A stretch of 45,848 nucleotides of DNA, taken from NCBI GenBank assembly GCA_030426925.1, contig JAUHXT010000004.1, positions 1-45,848 of the forward strand, given 5' to 3'. Within the stretch, counting starts at the first letter, position 1, and every line of letters begins with the position of its first letter. Below the pieces are notes generated by a model. That model had not been told where the DNA came from, made no database searches, and saw only the letters and a list, made by a program, of their open reading frames with translations. Of this stretch, positions 8,366 to 17,504 are shown piece after piece. The DNA is from Alphaproteobacteria bacterium (GTDB lineage: Bacteria > Pseudomonadota > Alphaproteobacteria > Micavibrionales > Micavibrionaceae). Both the position numbers and the translations under genes were made by a program.

Positions 8366-8872
8366 TTACAAGTCTTTGAGGTAGACCAGACGGTTGCAGC
8401 GTACACCGCCGAGTGCTGATTCATATTCGTCGATCTGGCTGAATTTTTCTTTTTTCAGGATATGCCGCATGGCCTTGTTGGATGCGCGGCAGCGGACAAC
8501 GGCATGATGGAATCCTTTTTCCCGCGCGCGCAGGATGGATTGACACATTAGTGTTTGTCCCAGACCTCGGCCCTGATAATGGTTACGGATAGCGAGTACC
8601 GATAAATAGAATCCTTTTTGAATCGGGTAAGGTCTTTCGCGGGCAATTATGGTGTTGTCAAAGGGGCAGCCGATGGACAGACCCAGTATATTGTCCTGTT
8701 CGCCCTTTGTTAGCATGAAATAGGATTGTTCCTCGGCGCGTTCGTTTAAAAAATCAATGGTAGAGTGCCTGTCCCAGTTTTCATTTTTTTCCGGAGCGTT
8801 GAAACATTCACAATACAGATCGGCGATTGCGTCGAGATTGCTTTCGCTGGCGTGTAGGATTTCTGTTTTCAT
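8366..8872 (-). CDS. GNAT-family N-acetyltransferase
   Basis: The 168-residue protein is a single GNAT acetyl-CoA-dependent transferase. Motif A is clear: FYLSVLAIRNHYQGRGLGQTLMC, with Q-G-R-G-L-G binding the acetyl-CoA pyrophosphate; HAVVRCRASNKAMRHILKKEKF follows as motif B with the asparagine typical of the fold. The substrate cannot be told from sequence. It stands alone on the minus strand; an extended -10 and a pair of direct repeats lie upstream. Rimi-type ribosomal protein acetylation or small-amine acetylation are both possible. Confidence 0.85.
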   Translation of the reverse strand: MKTEILHASESNLDAIADLYCECFNAPEKNENWDRHSTIDFLNERAEEQSYFMLTKGEQDNILGLSIGCPFDNTIIARERPYPIQKGFYLSVLAIRNHYQGRGLGQTLMCQSILRAREKGFHHAVVRCRASNKAMRHILKKEKFSQIDEYESALGGVRCNRLVYLKDL

Positions 8873-8898
8873 ATGCGTAGTGTACTTTTGATTTTTTC

Positions 8899-8926
8899 TA
8901 TCAACTGTCAGTTAGTATATCAACTG
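8899..8926 (-). promoter_or_regulatory. Direct repeat pair overlapping an extended -10 upstream of the GNAT gene
   Basis: TATCAACTG occurs twice on the plus strand, at 8899-8907 and 8918-8926, 19 bp apart (about two helical turns). On the minus strand the bases between and within them read TGATATACT, an extended -10 (8914-8922), so a factor bound to the repeats would sit over the promoter of the GNAT gene. Confidence 0.4.
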
Positions 8927-8952
8927 GAGCGGCCGATGAAAGAGCGGAGCGG

Positions 8953-10257
8953 TTAATTCCAGAATTCATCTTTGGATGGAACACGGGAAAAAGCGATTTT
9001 TGTGCCAACATGTCCGGCCAGCGTTTTCGGCGGCAGGCCGATGCTGACCGCTTCCTTTTTATATTTGTCGCGCAGCAGGTCGAGAGCAGAAGAGAGCGCT
9101 TCGTTTTTTTGCATTACTTTACGCTTTTCTTCCAGCGCGTGGTCGAACATATCGTCGGTAATGTCTTCGGCGCGTTTGAGACCGTGCAGGACGACGGAGA
9201 CTTTTTTGAACACGGTCTTGTTGTGATGCGAGGGGAGGAGGCCGCAATCATGCACCATCATGATCCAGAGTTCTTCCAGATAATGCAGAAATGTAAACGG
9301 GTCGTGCGCGTGGGCGAAGGAGAGGTCGTGGCTCCAGCGGTAGCCGTCAATAAAGCGAACGCTTAACGACAGGCGGGAGGCGTAAAATTCCTTACGCCGC
9401 AGGCGGTATCCGGCCTTTACCAGCAGGCGGCGGGCCATGGCGCGGGTTTTTTCAGGTGTGCGCAAGTCCGGGTCGAGCACGCGGGAGTGGCCAACCATCG
9501 AGGTGTTGGTGGATTGATAGGGGACATCGTAGCCGTGCAGCCAGTACCAGAAGCGTTCGCCCTGAACACTGCCCCATATGCTGCGCGCTTGTTTTGGGGA
9601 TATGTGCCAAAGCTGTTCCACCGTTTTGATGCGCGCGCGTTCAAGGCGGGCGGCCATGTTCACGTTAATGCCGGGCAGGTCCATGAGTTTGAGGTCGAAG
9701 AGGCGACCCGGCAAATCTTCAGGTGAGAGAATAACCAGCCCGTCCGGTTTTTCAATTTCGGTGGCGACCTTTGCCAGGAAGCTGTTGGGGGCAATGCCGA
9801 TAGAGCAGTTAATATGTTCACCGACATTGCGCCAGATCGATTCCTTTACCGCCATGGCCAGCGCGCGGGCGTTTTCCGGTTCGCGTTCACGGCCTAGCAG
9901 GATGCAGTCACATTCATCAATCGACCAGATTTTGTTCACGGGCAGATGGCGTTCCACTGCATCGAGGATTTTATGGTGATATTCGACGTATTTATCATGG
10001 CGGGCGAGGACGCATTTCAGGCCAGGACACATGCGGCGGGCCTCGTAGATTTTTGTGCCGGTTTTGACGCCGTATGCCTTGGCCTCATACGAAGCGGCGA
10101 TGGCGCAGGTGGAATCGGTTACCATGGGCGTGACGGCCACTGGTTTTCCGCGCAGGTGCGGGTTTTCCTGTTGTTCCACGCTGGCGAAGTAGCTGTTCAG
10201 GTCTAAAAAGAGCCACTTTAAACCCGCTTGTGCCGGTGTTTGCAGTCCAATGTTCAT
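8953..10257 (-). CDS. Y-family DNA polymerase (Pol IV/UmuC-like)
   Basis: Translesion polymerase of the Y family. Motif I reads LFLDLNSYFASVEQQ with catalytic D19; the second acidic position of the usual DxD is N21. Motif III SIDEC (S112-E115) keeps the D and E that bind metal, so unlike ImuB it is probably catalytic. SYEAKAYGVKTG and NCSIGIAPNSFLAKVATEIEKPDGLVIL are palm/finger signatures, MDLPGIN is the helix-hairpin-helix, and residues ~240-350 form the little finger. The C-terminal KIAFSRVPSKDEFW may be a partner-binding tail. No imuA, dnaE2, umuD or lexA neighbour is seen. The TerB-like gene diverges from its start. Confidence 0.88.
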   Translation of the reverse strand: MNIGLQTPAQAGLKWLFLDLNSYFASVEQQENPHLRGKPVAVTPMVTDSTCAIAASYEAKAYGVKTGTKIYEARRMCPGLKCVLARHDKYVEYHHKILDAVERHLPVNKIWSIDECDCILLGREREPENARALAMAVKESIWRNVGEHINCSIGIAPNSFLAKVATEIEKPDGLVILSPEDLPGRLFDLKLMDLPGINVNMAARLERARIKTVEQLWHISPKQARSIWGSVQGERFWYWLHGYDVPYQSTNTSMVGHSRVLDPDLRTPEKTRAMARRLLVKAGYRLRRKEFYASRLSLSVRFIDGYRWSHDLSFAHAHDPFTFLHYLEELWIMMVHDCGLLPSHHNKTVFKKVSVVLHGLKRAEDITDDMFDHALEEKRKVMQKNEALSSALDLLRDKYKKEAVSIGLPPKTLAGHVGTKIAFSRVPSKDEFWN

Positions 10258-10327
10258 GGTTTGTTCTATGCTGTTTTGGTGCGGGACGCAAGCGGTTTTT
10301 TTATAAACAGGGCAGGGAGCCCTGGTA

Positions 10328-10357
10328 TTGGTTCTTTAACGTTTTATTTGGTATGAT
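10328..10357 (+). promoter_or_regulatory. Possible promoter of the TerB-like gene
   Basis: TTGGTT (10328-10333) and TATGAT (10352-10357) are 18 bp apart, 23 bp before the ATG of the TerB-like gene. Just upstream is a hairpin, CAGGGC (10308-10313) and GCCCTG (10319-10324) with a 5-base loop, which lies in the region shared by the two divergent genes and could be an operator. Confidence 0.4.
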
Positions 10358-10380
10358 CTTAAAAAGAGGGCTTTCATATC

Positions 10381-10857
10381 ATGGAATCAGCTAAAAAAGA
10401 GGGCTTGTCCCCCAGCCGTTTTTACATGTGGCGCGCCATTTTCGCGATGGCGCATGCCGACGGTATCGTTACGCCACACGAAGTGTCTTTTTTAAGTGAA
10501 AGTACGCTGAATTTACCGCTATCGGATTCACAGCGGGAAATGTTGAAGCGCGATCTTGCCGAAGCGCAGGATCCGGCGACGATGTTTACGCAAGTGACCG
10601 AAGCCAGAGACCGGGAAGAGTTTTTTGTGCTGGCGCGCGTTCTATGTTGGTCGGATGGCGACTTTGATGTGCAGGAACGCAAGATGATGAACGTGCTGGA
10701 AGACCTGGACGCACAGCAGGAGGCCAGAGCGCTTTTGGAACGCAGCCGCCAGGTGGTGCAGGAAATCCAGCTCAACAAAGACCAGTGGGTCAGTGAACAT
10801 AAGCGCGAAGAACAATCGATATTCGAAAAATTCAGCAGCCTGCTGAAGACGTCCTAG
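10381..10857 (+). CDS. TerB-like domain protein
   Basis: The 158-residue cytoplasmic protein matches the TerB/DjlA-N-type helical domain: AIFAMAHADGIVTPHEVSFL at about residues 18-38 and a second equivalent turn CWSDGDFDVQERKMM at about 90-104, the two acidic DG loops that characterise the family and may bind metal. The last ~50 residues are a helical tail. TerB proteins are named for tellurite resistance, but most stand-alone members have no known role, and no other ter gene is near. It diverges from the Y-family polymerase, which could indicate shared control. Confidence 0.75.
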   Translation: MESAKKEGLSPSRFYMWRAIFAMAHADGIVTPHEVSFLSESTLNLPLSDSQREMLKRDLAEAQDPATMFTQVTEARDREEFFVLARVLCWSDGDFDVQERKMMNVLEDLDAQQEARALLERSRQVVQEIQLNKDQWVSEHKREEQSIFEKFSSLLKTS

Positions 10858-10863
10858 AATTCT

Positions 10864-11406
10864 TTAAGGGAAAATACGTGTACCGGGAATATTGGCCATG
10901 CGGATGCCGATATCCGTTTGGGTGAACGGGTTTACCGGATAGCTTTCGCCATCGAACTGCATTGCGACATTGCGGTCCGGCATGTTTGTGCCGGAGACCC
11001 GGACGATAATATCTTTCCAGCCGTTTGTCGCGTTTTCAGAGATAAGCAGAGGGCCGCGGATTCCGGTGACTTCATTTACGATCCGGAAGTCGTTATCTGT
11101 GGCTTCCATGATTACCATCATGCAACCTGACCAGCCGCACCAGTAATTGTAAGGCCCCTTAAACAAGAAGATGGCATCGCGCGCGCCATCACCATTTAAA
11201 TCCGCGCGGGTGTAGTCGTAACGTGAATAGGGTGGGCCTTTTTGTTCGGAGATGTAGGTTTTTAGCAGGCTCATTGCCTGTGCGTCCGAGGGGCCATTAC
11301 TGGCCATCGGCATTGGCGTCAGGCCCGGCCCTTCATCGTTTGTCGATCCGCAAGCGCCCAGCAGGAGCAAAAAAGACAATAAAAGCGCGGTTGTCCTAGC
11401 CTGCAT
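10864..11406 (-). CDS. Lipoprotein of unknown function with EF-hand-like DLNGDG loop
   Basis: The N-terminus MQARTTALLLSFLLLLGAC is a lipoprotein signal peptide with lipidated Cys at residue 19. After a short linker, YDYTRADLNGDGARDAIFLF is a calcium-binding-like loop of the kind seen in FG-GAP/VCBS and dockerin-like repeats. Two further cysteines (YWCGWSGCMMV) may form a disulfide. I do not recognise a specific family. Its first 11 bases overlap the end of the upstream REC-Hpt gene, so the two are co-transcribed. Confidence 0.65.
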   Translation of the reverse strand: MQARTTALLLSFLLLLGACGSTNDEGPGLTPMPMASNGPSDAQAMSLLKTYISEQKGPPYSRYDYTRADLNGDGARDAIFLFKGPYNYWCGWSGCMMVIMEATDNDFRIVNEVTGIRGPLLISENATNGWKDIIVRVSGTNMPDRNVAMQFDGESYPVNPFTQTDIGIRMANIPGTRIFP

Positions 11407-12196
11407 TGTTCATGACCTCCAGTATCTTTTTCAACTGTTCCAGACTGACATCATAGATGTTCTGAATTTCCGTGAGGCGGGTTTCACGATCCATTGAATC
11501 GTTTGTCTTTACGTCCGTCATCATCAGGCGGCAGGCCATGGAAAAGCGGCTCAGCCCCACATTGCCGGAAATGGACGCGATGGCGTGCAGTTCCTTTGAC
11601 ACATCGTCAGCTGCGGTCTGCGGGTCAAAAATGAAGTCTTTCTTTTCGGTGTAATGGGTAATGAAATCTTCGATCAGTTCCCGCGTACGACCAATGCCTA
11701 TAAACTCAAGGAATGATTCAATTTGTTTCGGATCGACGATGGGAAAAGCTTCCAGATCCTGATTGTCGAACATCCTGGCCGCTTCGGAAAACGAATCCGA
11801 GTTGTCACGGTTGATCCAGTAACGAATTTTTTCTTCCAGTTCTTCGTGGTCGAACGGTTTCGGGATAAAATCATCCACACCGACTTCCAGCGCGGCGTTG
11901 CGCGTTTCCTGGGTGTTGTGAATGGTAAGCGCGACGATCGGCAGATCATCGTTCGAATGGTGGAGTTCATTGCGGATAAAGCGCGTGGCCTCGATTCCAT
12001 TCATAACCGGCATTTCGATGTCCATTAACACCAAGTCGAATTTTTCTTCCTTTAGTCTATCCACAGCTTCCTGGCCATTAGCGGCGACGCTTATTCTGTA
12101 TTTATTTTCAGATAATACGCTTGGCAGGAGAATTTGATCAGTTTCCAAGTCCTCTACATATAATATGTGACATATCGCCGATTGCTCAGTGTGCAT
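11396..12196 (-). CDS. Response regulator receiver - Hpt phosphotransfer protein
   Basis: Residues ~9-130 are a receiver domain: ILYVEDLETDQ acidic pocket, phospho-acceptor D59 in LVLMDIEMPVMNG, and K113 in IPKPFD. Residues ~155-266 are an Hpt-type helical domain with His204 in KELHAIASISGNVGL, which matches the consensus H-x-L-K-G-x-A-x-x-x-G except that Lys is replaced by Ala. It can therefore pass phosphate between partners but has neither a kinase nor an output domain. No cognate hybrid kinase is adjacent. It diverges from nhaD across a 161-bp gap and overlaps the downstream lipoprotein gene. Confidence 0.85.
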   Translation of the reverse strand: MHTEQSAICHILYVEDLETDQILLPSVLSENKYRISVAANGQEAVDRLKEEKFDLVLMDIEMPVMNGIEATRFIRNELHHSNDDLPIVALTIHNTQETRNAALEVGVDDFIPKPFDHEELEEKIRYWINRDNSDSFSEAARMFDNQDLEAFPIVDPKQIESFLEFIGIGRTRELIEDFITHYTEKKDFIFDPQTAADDVSKELHAIASISGNVGLSRFSMACRLMMTDVKTNDSMDRETRLTEIQNIYDVSLEQLKKILEVMNNAG

Positions 12197-12357
12197 ATTT
12201 GTACCCTAACGTTACACCCATGACTTATTTTATGTTTTTTAGATTACATGAATTTCCTTCGGATACAATTTACATCAATAGTTTATCCCTATTTATCCGG
12301 ATTGAGTTGACATGTCCCCCCATTCTGCCAGTATTTGTATAAAGTAGGAATTATTCT

Positions 12358-13773
12358 ATGCCTTCCAGATTGTTTTTATTTTCAGTATTGACCATGTTTT
12401 TTTCCCTTGCCGGGTTTGCCGTTATGGCTTCCAGCGGAGGAGAAGAAGGCGGTGGTATGAAAAGCATGAGTATGGTGGACCACCCCGGAGCGATTCTGTG
12501 TCTGGTGATCTTTGTTTTGTCATATCTTGCCGTTTTGCTGGAAGAACGCACACATTTGCGTAAATCCAAGCCCGTTATGCTGGGGGCAGGGCTTATTTGG
12601 GTGACGATCGGTATTATGGCGCCGGATTACGATATCAGCCATGATGAGGTTCATACTGCCGTTTTGCACGGGTTGGAAGAATACGGATCGTTGTTGTTGT
12701 TCCTTCTGGCCGCCATGACGTATATCGCCGCGCTTCAAAACCGTATGGTTTTCGCGGCATTGCGTGCGAAGCTGGTGCAGGCGGGGCTGAATATGCGGCA
12801 GTTGTTCTGGGTTACCGGGTTTTTTGCGTTTTTCCTGTCGCCGATCGCCGATAACCTGACGACTGCGCTGGTTCTGGGGGCGGTGGTGATGGCCGTGGGT
12901 GCGAACGACCCTAAGTTTGTCGCCATAGCCTGTGTTAACATCGTAAGTGCGGCCAATGCGGGTGGGGCGTTTTCGCCGTTTGGAGACATTACGACCCTGA
13001 TGGTATGGCAGGCAGGGAAAGTGGAATTTTTTGATTTCTTCCCGCTGTTTATTCCGTCGCTGGTTTGTTTCCTTGTTCCGGCCTTTATCATGAGCTTTTT
13101 TGTGAATCCCCATAAACCGCTGGCCGTGAGGGACAAAATCCGGATCAAGAGGGGCGGAAAAGGTATTATCGTTCTTGGCCTTCTGACCATTTCTATGGCG
13201 GTTGGGTTTGAACAGATGCTGGGTCTGCCGCCCTTTATCGGGATGATGACCGGTATGTCGATCCTGATGATCTGGGCGTTCCTGGTGCGTAAACTGGGCA
13301 AGGAGCGGGACCCGGAGTTTGATATCCTGAAGACCGTTGCCCTGGCCGAATGGGATACGCTGTTGTTTTTCTTTGGTGTTATTTTCAGCGTTGGCGGCCT
13401 GACCTTTATCGGTTATCTCGAGATTGCATCCAGTGCAATGTACGAAGGATGGGGCCAGACACCGACAAATATCATGATGGGCTTTGCATCCGCCATTATC
13501 GACAATATCCCGGTGATGTTTGCCGTGCTGTCCATGAACCCGCCGCTGGATGAGTTCCAGTGGCTGCTTGTGACCCTGACCTGCGGTGTGGGCGGTAGTA
13601 TGCTATCTATCGGCTCGGCTGCCGGGGTGGCGCTGATGGGGGTTGCCCGCGGACAGTACACGTTCTTTACGCACCTGAAATGGTCCCCGGTGATACTGAT
13701 TGGCTTTTCCGTTTCTATCTGGGTGCACTTCCTTGTGAATGGCGGGAACGAAGCTCTCAAGGTCATCCATTAA
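12358..13773 (+). CDS. nhaD: Na+/H+ antiporter NhaD
   Basis: This is an inner-membrane sodium(lithium)/proton antiporter of the NhaD family (ion transporter superfamily). The 471-residue protein starts with a cleavable-looking hydrophobic segment, then about 11-12 membrane helices. The family signature is intact: FLSPIADNLTTALVLGAV and SAANAGGAFSPFGDITTLMVWQ, with polar Asp/Asn/Thr residues in the middle of helices; a second inverted half carries ASAIIDNIPVMFAV and GVGGSMLSIGSAAGVALMG. AGGA lies before the ATG. It suggests a sodium-containing or alkaline habitat. A structured repeat follows its stop. Confidence 0.95.
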   Translation: MPSRLFLFSVLTMFFSLAGFAVMASSGGEEGGGMKSMSMVDHPGAILCLVIFVLSYLAVLLEERTHLRKSKPVMLGAGLIWVTIGIMAPDYDISHDEVHTAVLHGLEEYGSLLLFLLAAMTYIAALQNRMVFAALRAKLVQAGLNMRQLFWVTGFFAFFLSPIADNLTTALVLGAVVMAVGANDPKFVAIACVNIVSAANAGGAFSPFGDITTLMVWQAGKVEFFDFFPLFIPSLVCFLVPAFIMSFFVNPHKPLAVRDKIRIKRGGKGIIVLGLLTISMAVGFEQMLGLPPFIGMMTGMSILMIWAFLVRKLGKERDPEFDILKTVALAEWDTLLFFFGVIFSVGGLTFIGYLEIASSAMYEGWGQTPTNIMMGFASAIIDNIPVMFAVLSMNPPLDEFQWLLVTLTCGVGGSMLSIGSAAGVALMGVARGQYTFFTHLKWSPVILIGFSVSIWVHFLVNGGNEALKVIH

Positions 13774-13781
13774 CCTTCCAT

Positions 13782-13855
13782 AGTTTTGTCTGGATTACGC
13801 CGTGGCGTCACTCATGCATATCATGTGCATATCGTTCCTTGCGCCTGCTCAAAAT
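13782..13855. repeat. Structured intergenic repeat, copy A
   Basis: The conserved core is at 13805-13843: GCGTCACTCATG, an inner hairpin (ATGCA / TGCAT around a short loop), then ATCGTTCCTTGCG. Weak outer arms TTTTG (13784-13788) and CAAAA (13850-13854) pair across the element. It lies between the convergent nhaD and mutS genes. Related copies are at 24063-24142 and 43821-43899. Confidence 0.65.
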
Positions 13856-13871
13856 GAAATACTCTTCACGT

Positions 13872-16550
13872 TTAATCTGACGATAAAAGTTTCAGTTGAT
13901 AGAGGACGTCGAGGGCTTCGCGGGGCGTGAGGGTGTCGGGGTCGACGGTGGCCAGTTTTTGTTCGAGTTCCGAAGCTTGCGGCTGTTCGGGGGCTTGCGC
14001 GGTGAAAAGCGGCAGGTCGTCGGCGAGTTTGGTGAGGGACGCGGAATGTTCGCCCTTTTGCAGTAAATCGAGCACGGCCTGTGCGCGGTCAATGACGGGT
14101 TTCGGCAGGCCGGCGAGTTTGGCGACATGAATGCCGTAGGAGCGGTCTGCCGTGCCTTCGGCCACAGAGTGCAGGAACACCACATCACCTTTCCATTCCT
14201 TTACCTGCATCGAATGGCAGGACAGGGCGGGGAGTTTTTCTTTCAGCGAGGTGAGTTCGTGGTAGTGCGTTGCGAACAGGCCGCGGCATTTGTTGACTTC
14301 ATGTAAATTCTCAACACAGGCCCAGGCGATGGACAGGCCGTCAAAGGTTGCCGTGCCGCGTCCGATTTCATCGAGAATGACGAGCGAGCGCTGGGTCGCC
14401 TGATTTAAAATCGTGGCGGTTTCAACCATTTCGACCATGAAGGTCGAGCGTCCGCGCGCGAGGTCATCGGCTGCGCCGACACGGGAAAAACAGCGGTCGA
14501 CGAGGCCGATATGTGCGGTATCCGCCGGAACGAAGGAGCCGATTTGCGCGAGGATGGCGATAAGCGCGTTTTGCCGCAGGAAGGTGGATTTACCGGCCAT
14601 GTTTGGGCCGGTCAGAAGCCACAGGCGGTTATTGTCCGATAAATTGCAATCGTTTGGCGTGAATTGTTCGTTTTGTTTTTGAAGGGCGCGTTCAACAACC
14701 GGGTGGCGTCCACCAACAATATCGAAGGCAAGGGTGTCATCGATTTTTGGCCGTGTGTAATTTTCAGTTATTGCCAGTTCGGCCAGTGCGGCATAGACAT
14801 CGAGCGACGCAAGGCCGCGGGCGATTGTTCCAATGTTTTCGGCGTTTTGGGTGACGGCATCGCAAAACTGCATGAAGAATTCGAGTTCGAGAGCGATGGA
14901 TTTTTCGGCCGCCGAGGCAATATCACGTTCGAGTTCGGACAGTTCCGCCGTCGTAAAGCGCACATTGTTGGCCAAGGTTTGGCGATGGATAAAGGGGTTG
15001 TCGGTATCGCCGTCCTTTATCATCAGTTTGTCGGCGTGGCGGGCGGTGACATCAATAAAGTAGCCGAGGACATTGTTATAAGCGATTTTCAGGCCGTCTA
15101 TGCCGGTCAGTTTTTTGTATTTGGTCTGCAGTTCGGCAATCAGCCGTTTGCTTTCATCACGTAAGGATTTGAGTTCATCGAGTTTATGTGCATAGCCTTT
15201 GCGGATAAAGCCGCCGTCCCGTTCCATGGCGGGGAGGTCGTCGTTTAACGCCTTCGTCAGTAGATCCTTTAGTTCCTGAATATTATTGTTTTGTGCCAAT
15301 GATATGGCGATGGTTTTTAAAGCGGGAACATCATCGAATTGTAACAACTGAACACGGATGGTTTCGGCTTGCGCCAGCCCGTCACGGACCATGCCGAGGT
15401 CGCGCGGGCCGCCACGGCCAACGGCGATGCGGGCGAGGGCGCGTTCTATATCAGGAACAGATTTGAGCATATCGCGCATGGCGGTACGCAAAGGGGCGTT
15501 ATCGGTGAAGGCCTGGATGCTGTCCTGCCGCGCCAGGATTTCTGTGAGGTTCGTGGATGGCGCGGAGAGTATGGATTGTAGTTTACGTGCGCCAGCGCCC
15601 GTGATGGTACGGTCGATGGTTTCAAGCAAAGAGCCCTTACGTTCGCCGGACAATGTGCGGATGAGTTCGAGGTTCGCGCGGGTGGACGCGTCGATGTCCA
15701 TGACATCGTTTGCCGCGACCCGATGCAATGGTGACAAGCGCGGCATTTTGCCCTTTTGCGTGCGTGTCACGTAGTCAATCAATGCGCCTGCGCTTGCGAC
15801 TTCCGCGCGGGAGAATGCGCCGAATGATTCCAGCGTGCCGACGCCGAACATGGATTCCAGCCGTTTTTGCGCGTTTTGGGAATCGAAGAGCGAAGCAGGC
15901 TGGGCCGAGATATTTTCAAATTCGATTCCGGAGAGTTTTTCAGAAACCAGAAGTTCGCTTGGCGCGATACGGGCGAGGGACGCGGGCAGGGTATCGGGTG
16001 ATACGGGCTGGACGCTGAATTCCCCGGTCGACATATCAAGCCAGGCAAGGCCGATTTGCCCGCCGACATCACAGGCGGCGGCGAGGTAATTGTTTTCGCG
16101 GGCATCGAGCAGGGTGTCTTCGGTCAATGTGCCTTGCGTTACCACGCGCACAACATCGCGGTGGACGAGGGCTTTGGACGCCGGTTTGCCTTCGGCCTTT
16201 GCGCGCGCCTTTGCCTGATCCGGTGTTTCGGATTGTTCGCAAATTGCGACCTTGAATCCAGACCGGATGAGTTTTTCGAGATAGGGTTCGTAGGAATGAT
16301 AGGGAACACCGCACATGGAAATATCGCCGCCCTGTGATTTGCCGCGTTTGGTTAGCGTGATATCCAGTGTTTCGGCGGCCTGAACTGCATCATCGTAAAA
16401 CAGTTCGTAAAAGTCACCCATGCGGTAGAAGAGCAGGCAGTCCGGATATTGCGCCTTTAGCGCATGATACTGCGCCATCATCGGCGTATGGCCGTCGGCA
16501 ATATACTCATCGGCCGTTTTCGGCGGTTCTTTCAGGGCTGTTTGTGACAT
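13872..16550 (-). CDS. mutS: DNA mismatch repair protein MutS
   Basis: MutS finds mismatches and small loops and starts methyl-directed-type repair with MutL. The 892-residue protein is full length. The mismatch-reading Phe-x-Glu motif is F47-Y48-E49 in [13 protein letters not shown]. The connector, lever and clamp domains follow, and the C-terminal ABC-type ATPase has Walker [16 protein letters not shown], the signature region [16 protein letters not shown] and Walker [23 protein letters not shown], then ATHYHEL. The extreme C-terminus ([17 protein letters not shown]) is the tetramerisation helix. It stands alone on the minus strand; mutL is not in the window. Confidence 0.97.
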   Translation of the reverse strand: MSQTALKEPPKTADEYIADGHTPMMAQYHALKAQYPDCLLFYRMGDFYELFYDDAVQAAETLDITLTKRGKSQGGDISMCGVPYHSYEPYLEKLIRSGFKVAICEQSETPDQAKARAKAEGKPASKALVHRDVVRVVTQGTLTEDTLLDARENNYLAAACDVGGQIGLAWLDMSTGEFSVQPVSPDTLPASLARIAPSELLVSEKLSGIEFENISAQPASLFDSQNAQKRLESMFGVGTLESFGAFSRAEVASAGALIDYVTRTQKGKMPRLSPLHRVAANDVMDIDASTRANLELIRTLSGERKGSLLETIDRTITGAGARKLQSILSAPSTNLTEILARQDSIQAFTDNAPLRTAMRDMLKSVPDIERALARIAVGRGGPRDLGMVRDGLAQAETIRVQLLQFDDVPALKTIAISLAQNNNIQELKDLLTKALNDDLPAMERDGGFIRKGYAHKLDELKSLRDESKRLIAELQTKYKKLTGIDGLKIAYNNVLGYFIDVTARHADKLMIKDGDTDNPFIHRQTLANNVRFTTAELSELERDIASAAEKSIALELEFFMQFCDAVTQNAENIGTIARGLASLDVYAALAELAITENYTRPKIDDTLAFDIVGGRHPVVERALQKQNEQFTPNDCNLSDNNRLWLLTGPNMAGKSTFLRQNALIAILAQIGSFVPADTAHIGLVDRCFSRVGAADDLARGRSTFMVEMVETATILNQATQRSLVILDEIGRGTATFDGLSIAWACVENLHEVNKCRGLFATHYHELTSLKEKLPALSCHSMQVKEWKGDVVFLHSVAEGTADRSYGIHVAKLAGLPKPVIDRAQAVLDLLQKGEHSASLTKLADDLPLFTAQAPEQPQASELEQKLATVDPDTLTPREALDVLYQLKLLSSD

Positions 16551-16681
16551 AAAACAGTTTTACGACAATAGAAGCGGGCAGGAAAGGGATAGAACGATAC
16601 TTATCCTGAGCATAATGCCGTGCGGATTAATGCGCATGATACGTTTACGAACCGCGAGCGTGTCCATGTTTTTGTGCCGTG

Positions 16682-17035
16682 TTAATTATTTTGAGGTGGC
16701 TTCGGGGTATCACCGCTTTGGTTGCGGTGCCGGCGCCAGAAGGCAATTCCAGCCAGAGTGTAGAGAAAGGAGATGTCGCCAACGTAACTGAGGCCAACTG
16801 CTACGCTCCCCTGAACGCCGTGTTTTTGTATGAGATTGAAAGAAAGTAAATCGGTAATGTGAAAATCGTCTTTTTTGTCTTCCCATTCAGACTTTCCGAT
16901 ATTGTAAACTATGGCTCCGGTCGCACTATAGGATACTGCGACGCTGACCAACGCAGCGGCGATAAATTGCTTTTTGAAAAATCTTTCCGGGTTGGCCGCG
17001 TTTTTGAATTTACTGTAGAGCGGGGCAATCAGCAT
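16682..17035 (-). CDS. Small membrane protein of unknown function
   Basis: I do not recognise it. The start at 17035 avoids overlap with dut and has AGG about ten bases upstream; longer in-frame extensions run into dut in a shadow frame. The 117-residue product has a basic N-terminus (YSKFKNAANPERFFKKQ), a hydrophobic segment FIAAALVSVAVSYSATGAIVY at residues ~24-44, a polar stretch with KSEWEDKKDD, a second hydrophobic segment around GDISFLYTLAGIAFW, and a polar C-terminus. It begins 13 bases after the dut stop and is probably the last gene of the coaBC-dut transcript. Confidence 0.6.
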   Translation of the reverse strand: MLIAPLYSKFKNAANPERFFKKQFIAAALVSVAVSYSATGAIVYNIGKSEWEDKKDDFHITDLLSFNLIQKHGVQGSVAVGLSYVGDISFLYTLAGIAFWRRHRNQSGDTPKPPQNN

Positions 17036-17048
17036 CTTACATGCCTGG

Positions 17049-17504
17049 TTATGTACCCGTGCCGGTAGAACCGAAGCCGCCAGCGCCGCGCTGCGTTTCT
17101 TCGAGTTCTTCCACAACCGACCATTCGATATGTTCGAATTTTGCGATGACCATTTGCGCAATGCGCATGCCGCGTTCAACCGTGAAGTTTTCCGTGCCGA
17201 GGTTGGCAAGGATGACCTTGATTTCCCCGCGGTAGTCAGCATCAACCGTGCCGGGTGTGTTTAAAACCGTTACACCATGTTTGATGGCAAGGCCGGAGCG
17301 GGGGCGGATTTGCGCTTCGTAACCATCGGGCAGGGCGATAGACAGGCCGGTTGGAACCAGGGCGCGTTCACCGGGGGCGAGTTCAATTGCTTCCTGCAGG
17401 GCGGCGGAGAGATCCATGCCCGCAGACTGATCGGTTTCGTAGGTCGGGAGTTTTAACCCGACGGCATGATCGAGAGGTTTCAGGGCAACTTTAATCTGGC
17501 TCAT
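17049..17504 (-). CDS. dut: dUTP diphosphatase
   Basis: Dut hydrolyses dUTP to dUMP and pyrophosphate, keeping uracil out of DNA and supplying dTMP synthesis. The 151-residue trimeric-type enzyme shows all five motifs in order: [44 protein letters not shown] and [10 protein letters not shown], including the catalytic Asp in VDADYRG. The start codon is one base from the coaBC stop, the coaBC-dut arrangement that is common in proteobacteria. Confidence 0.97.
   Translation of the reverse strand: MSQIKVALKPLDHAVGLKLPTYETDQSAGMDLSAALQEAIELAPGERALVPTGLSIALPDGYEAQIRPRSGLAIKHGVTVLNTPGTVDADYRGEIKVILANLGTENFTVERGMRIAQMVIAKFEHIEWSVVEELEETQRGAGGFGSTGTGT

Noticed and set aside
10308-10324. CAGGGC/GCCCTG hairpin as a transcription terminator
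   Set aside because: It lies between two divergent gene starts, so no transcript ends there; noted only as a possible operator.
12307-12343. TTGACA plus TATAAA before nhaD as a promoter
   Set aside because: The spacing is about 25 bp, too long for a sigma70-type promoter, and the hexamer at normal spacing is a poor match.
16560-16667. 35-codon minus-strand frame with a hydrophobic end between mutS and the small membrane protein gene
   Set aside because: No ribosome-binding site and no homology that I can see; chance frames of this length are expected.
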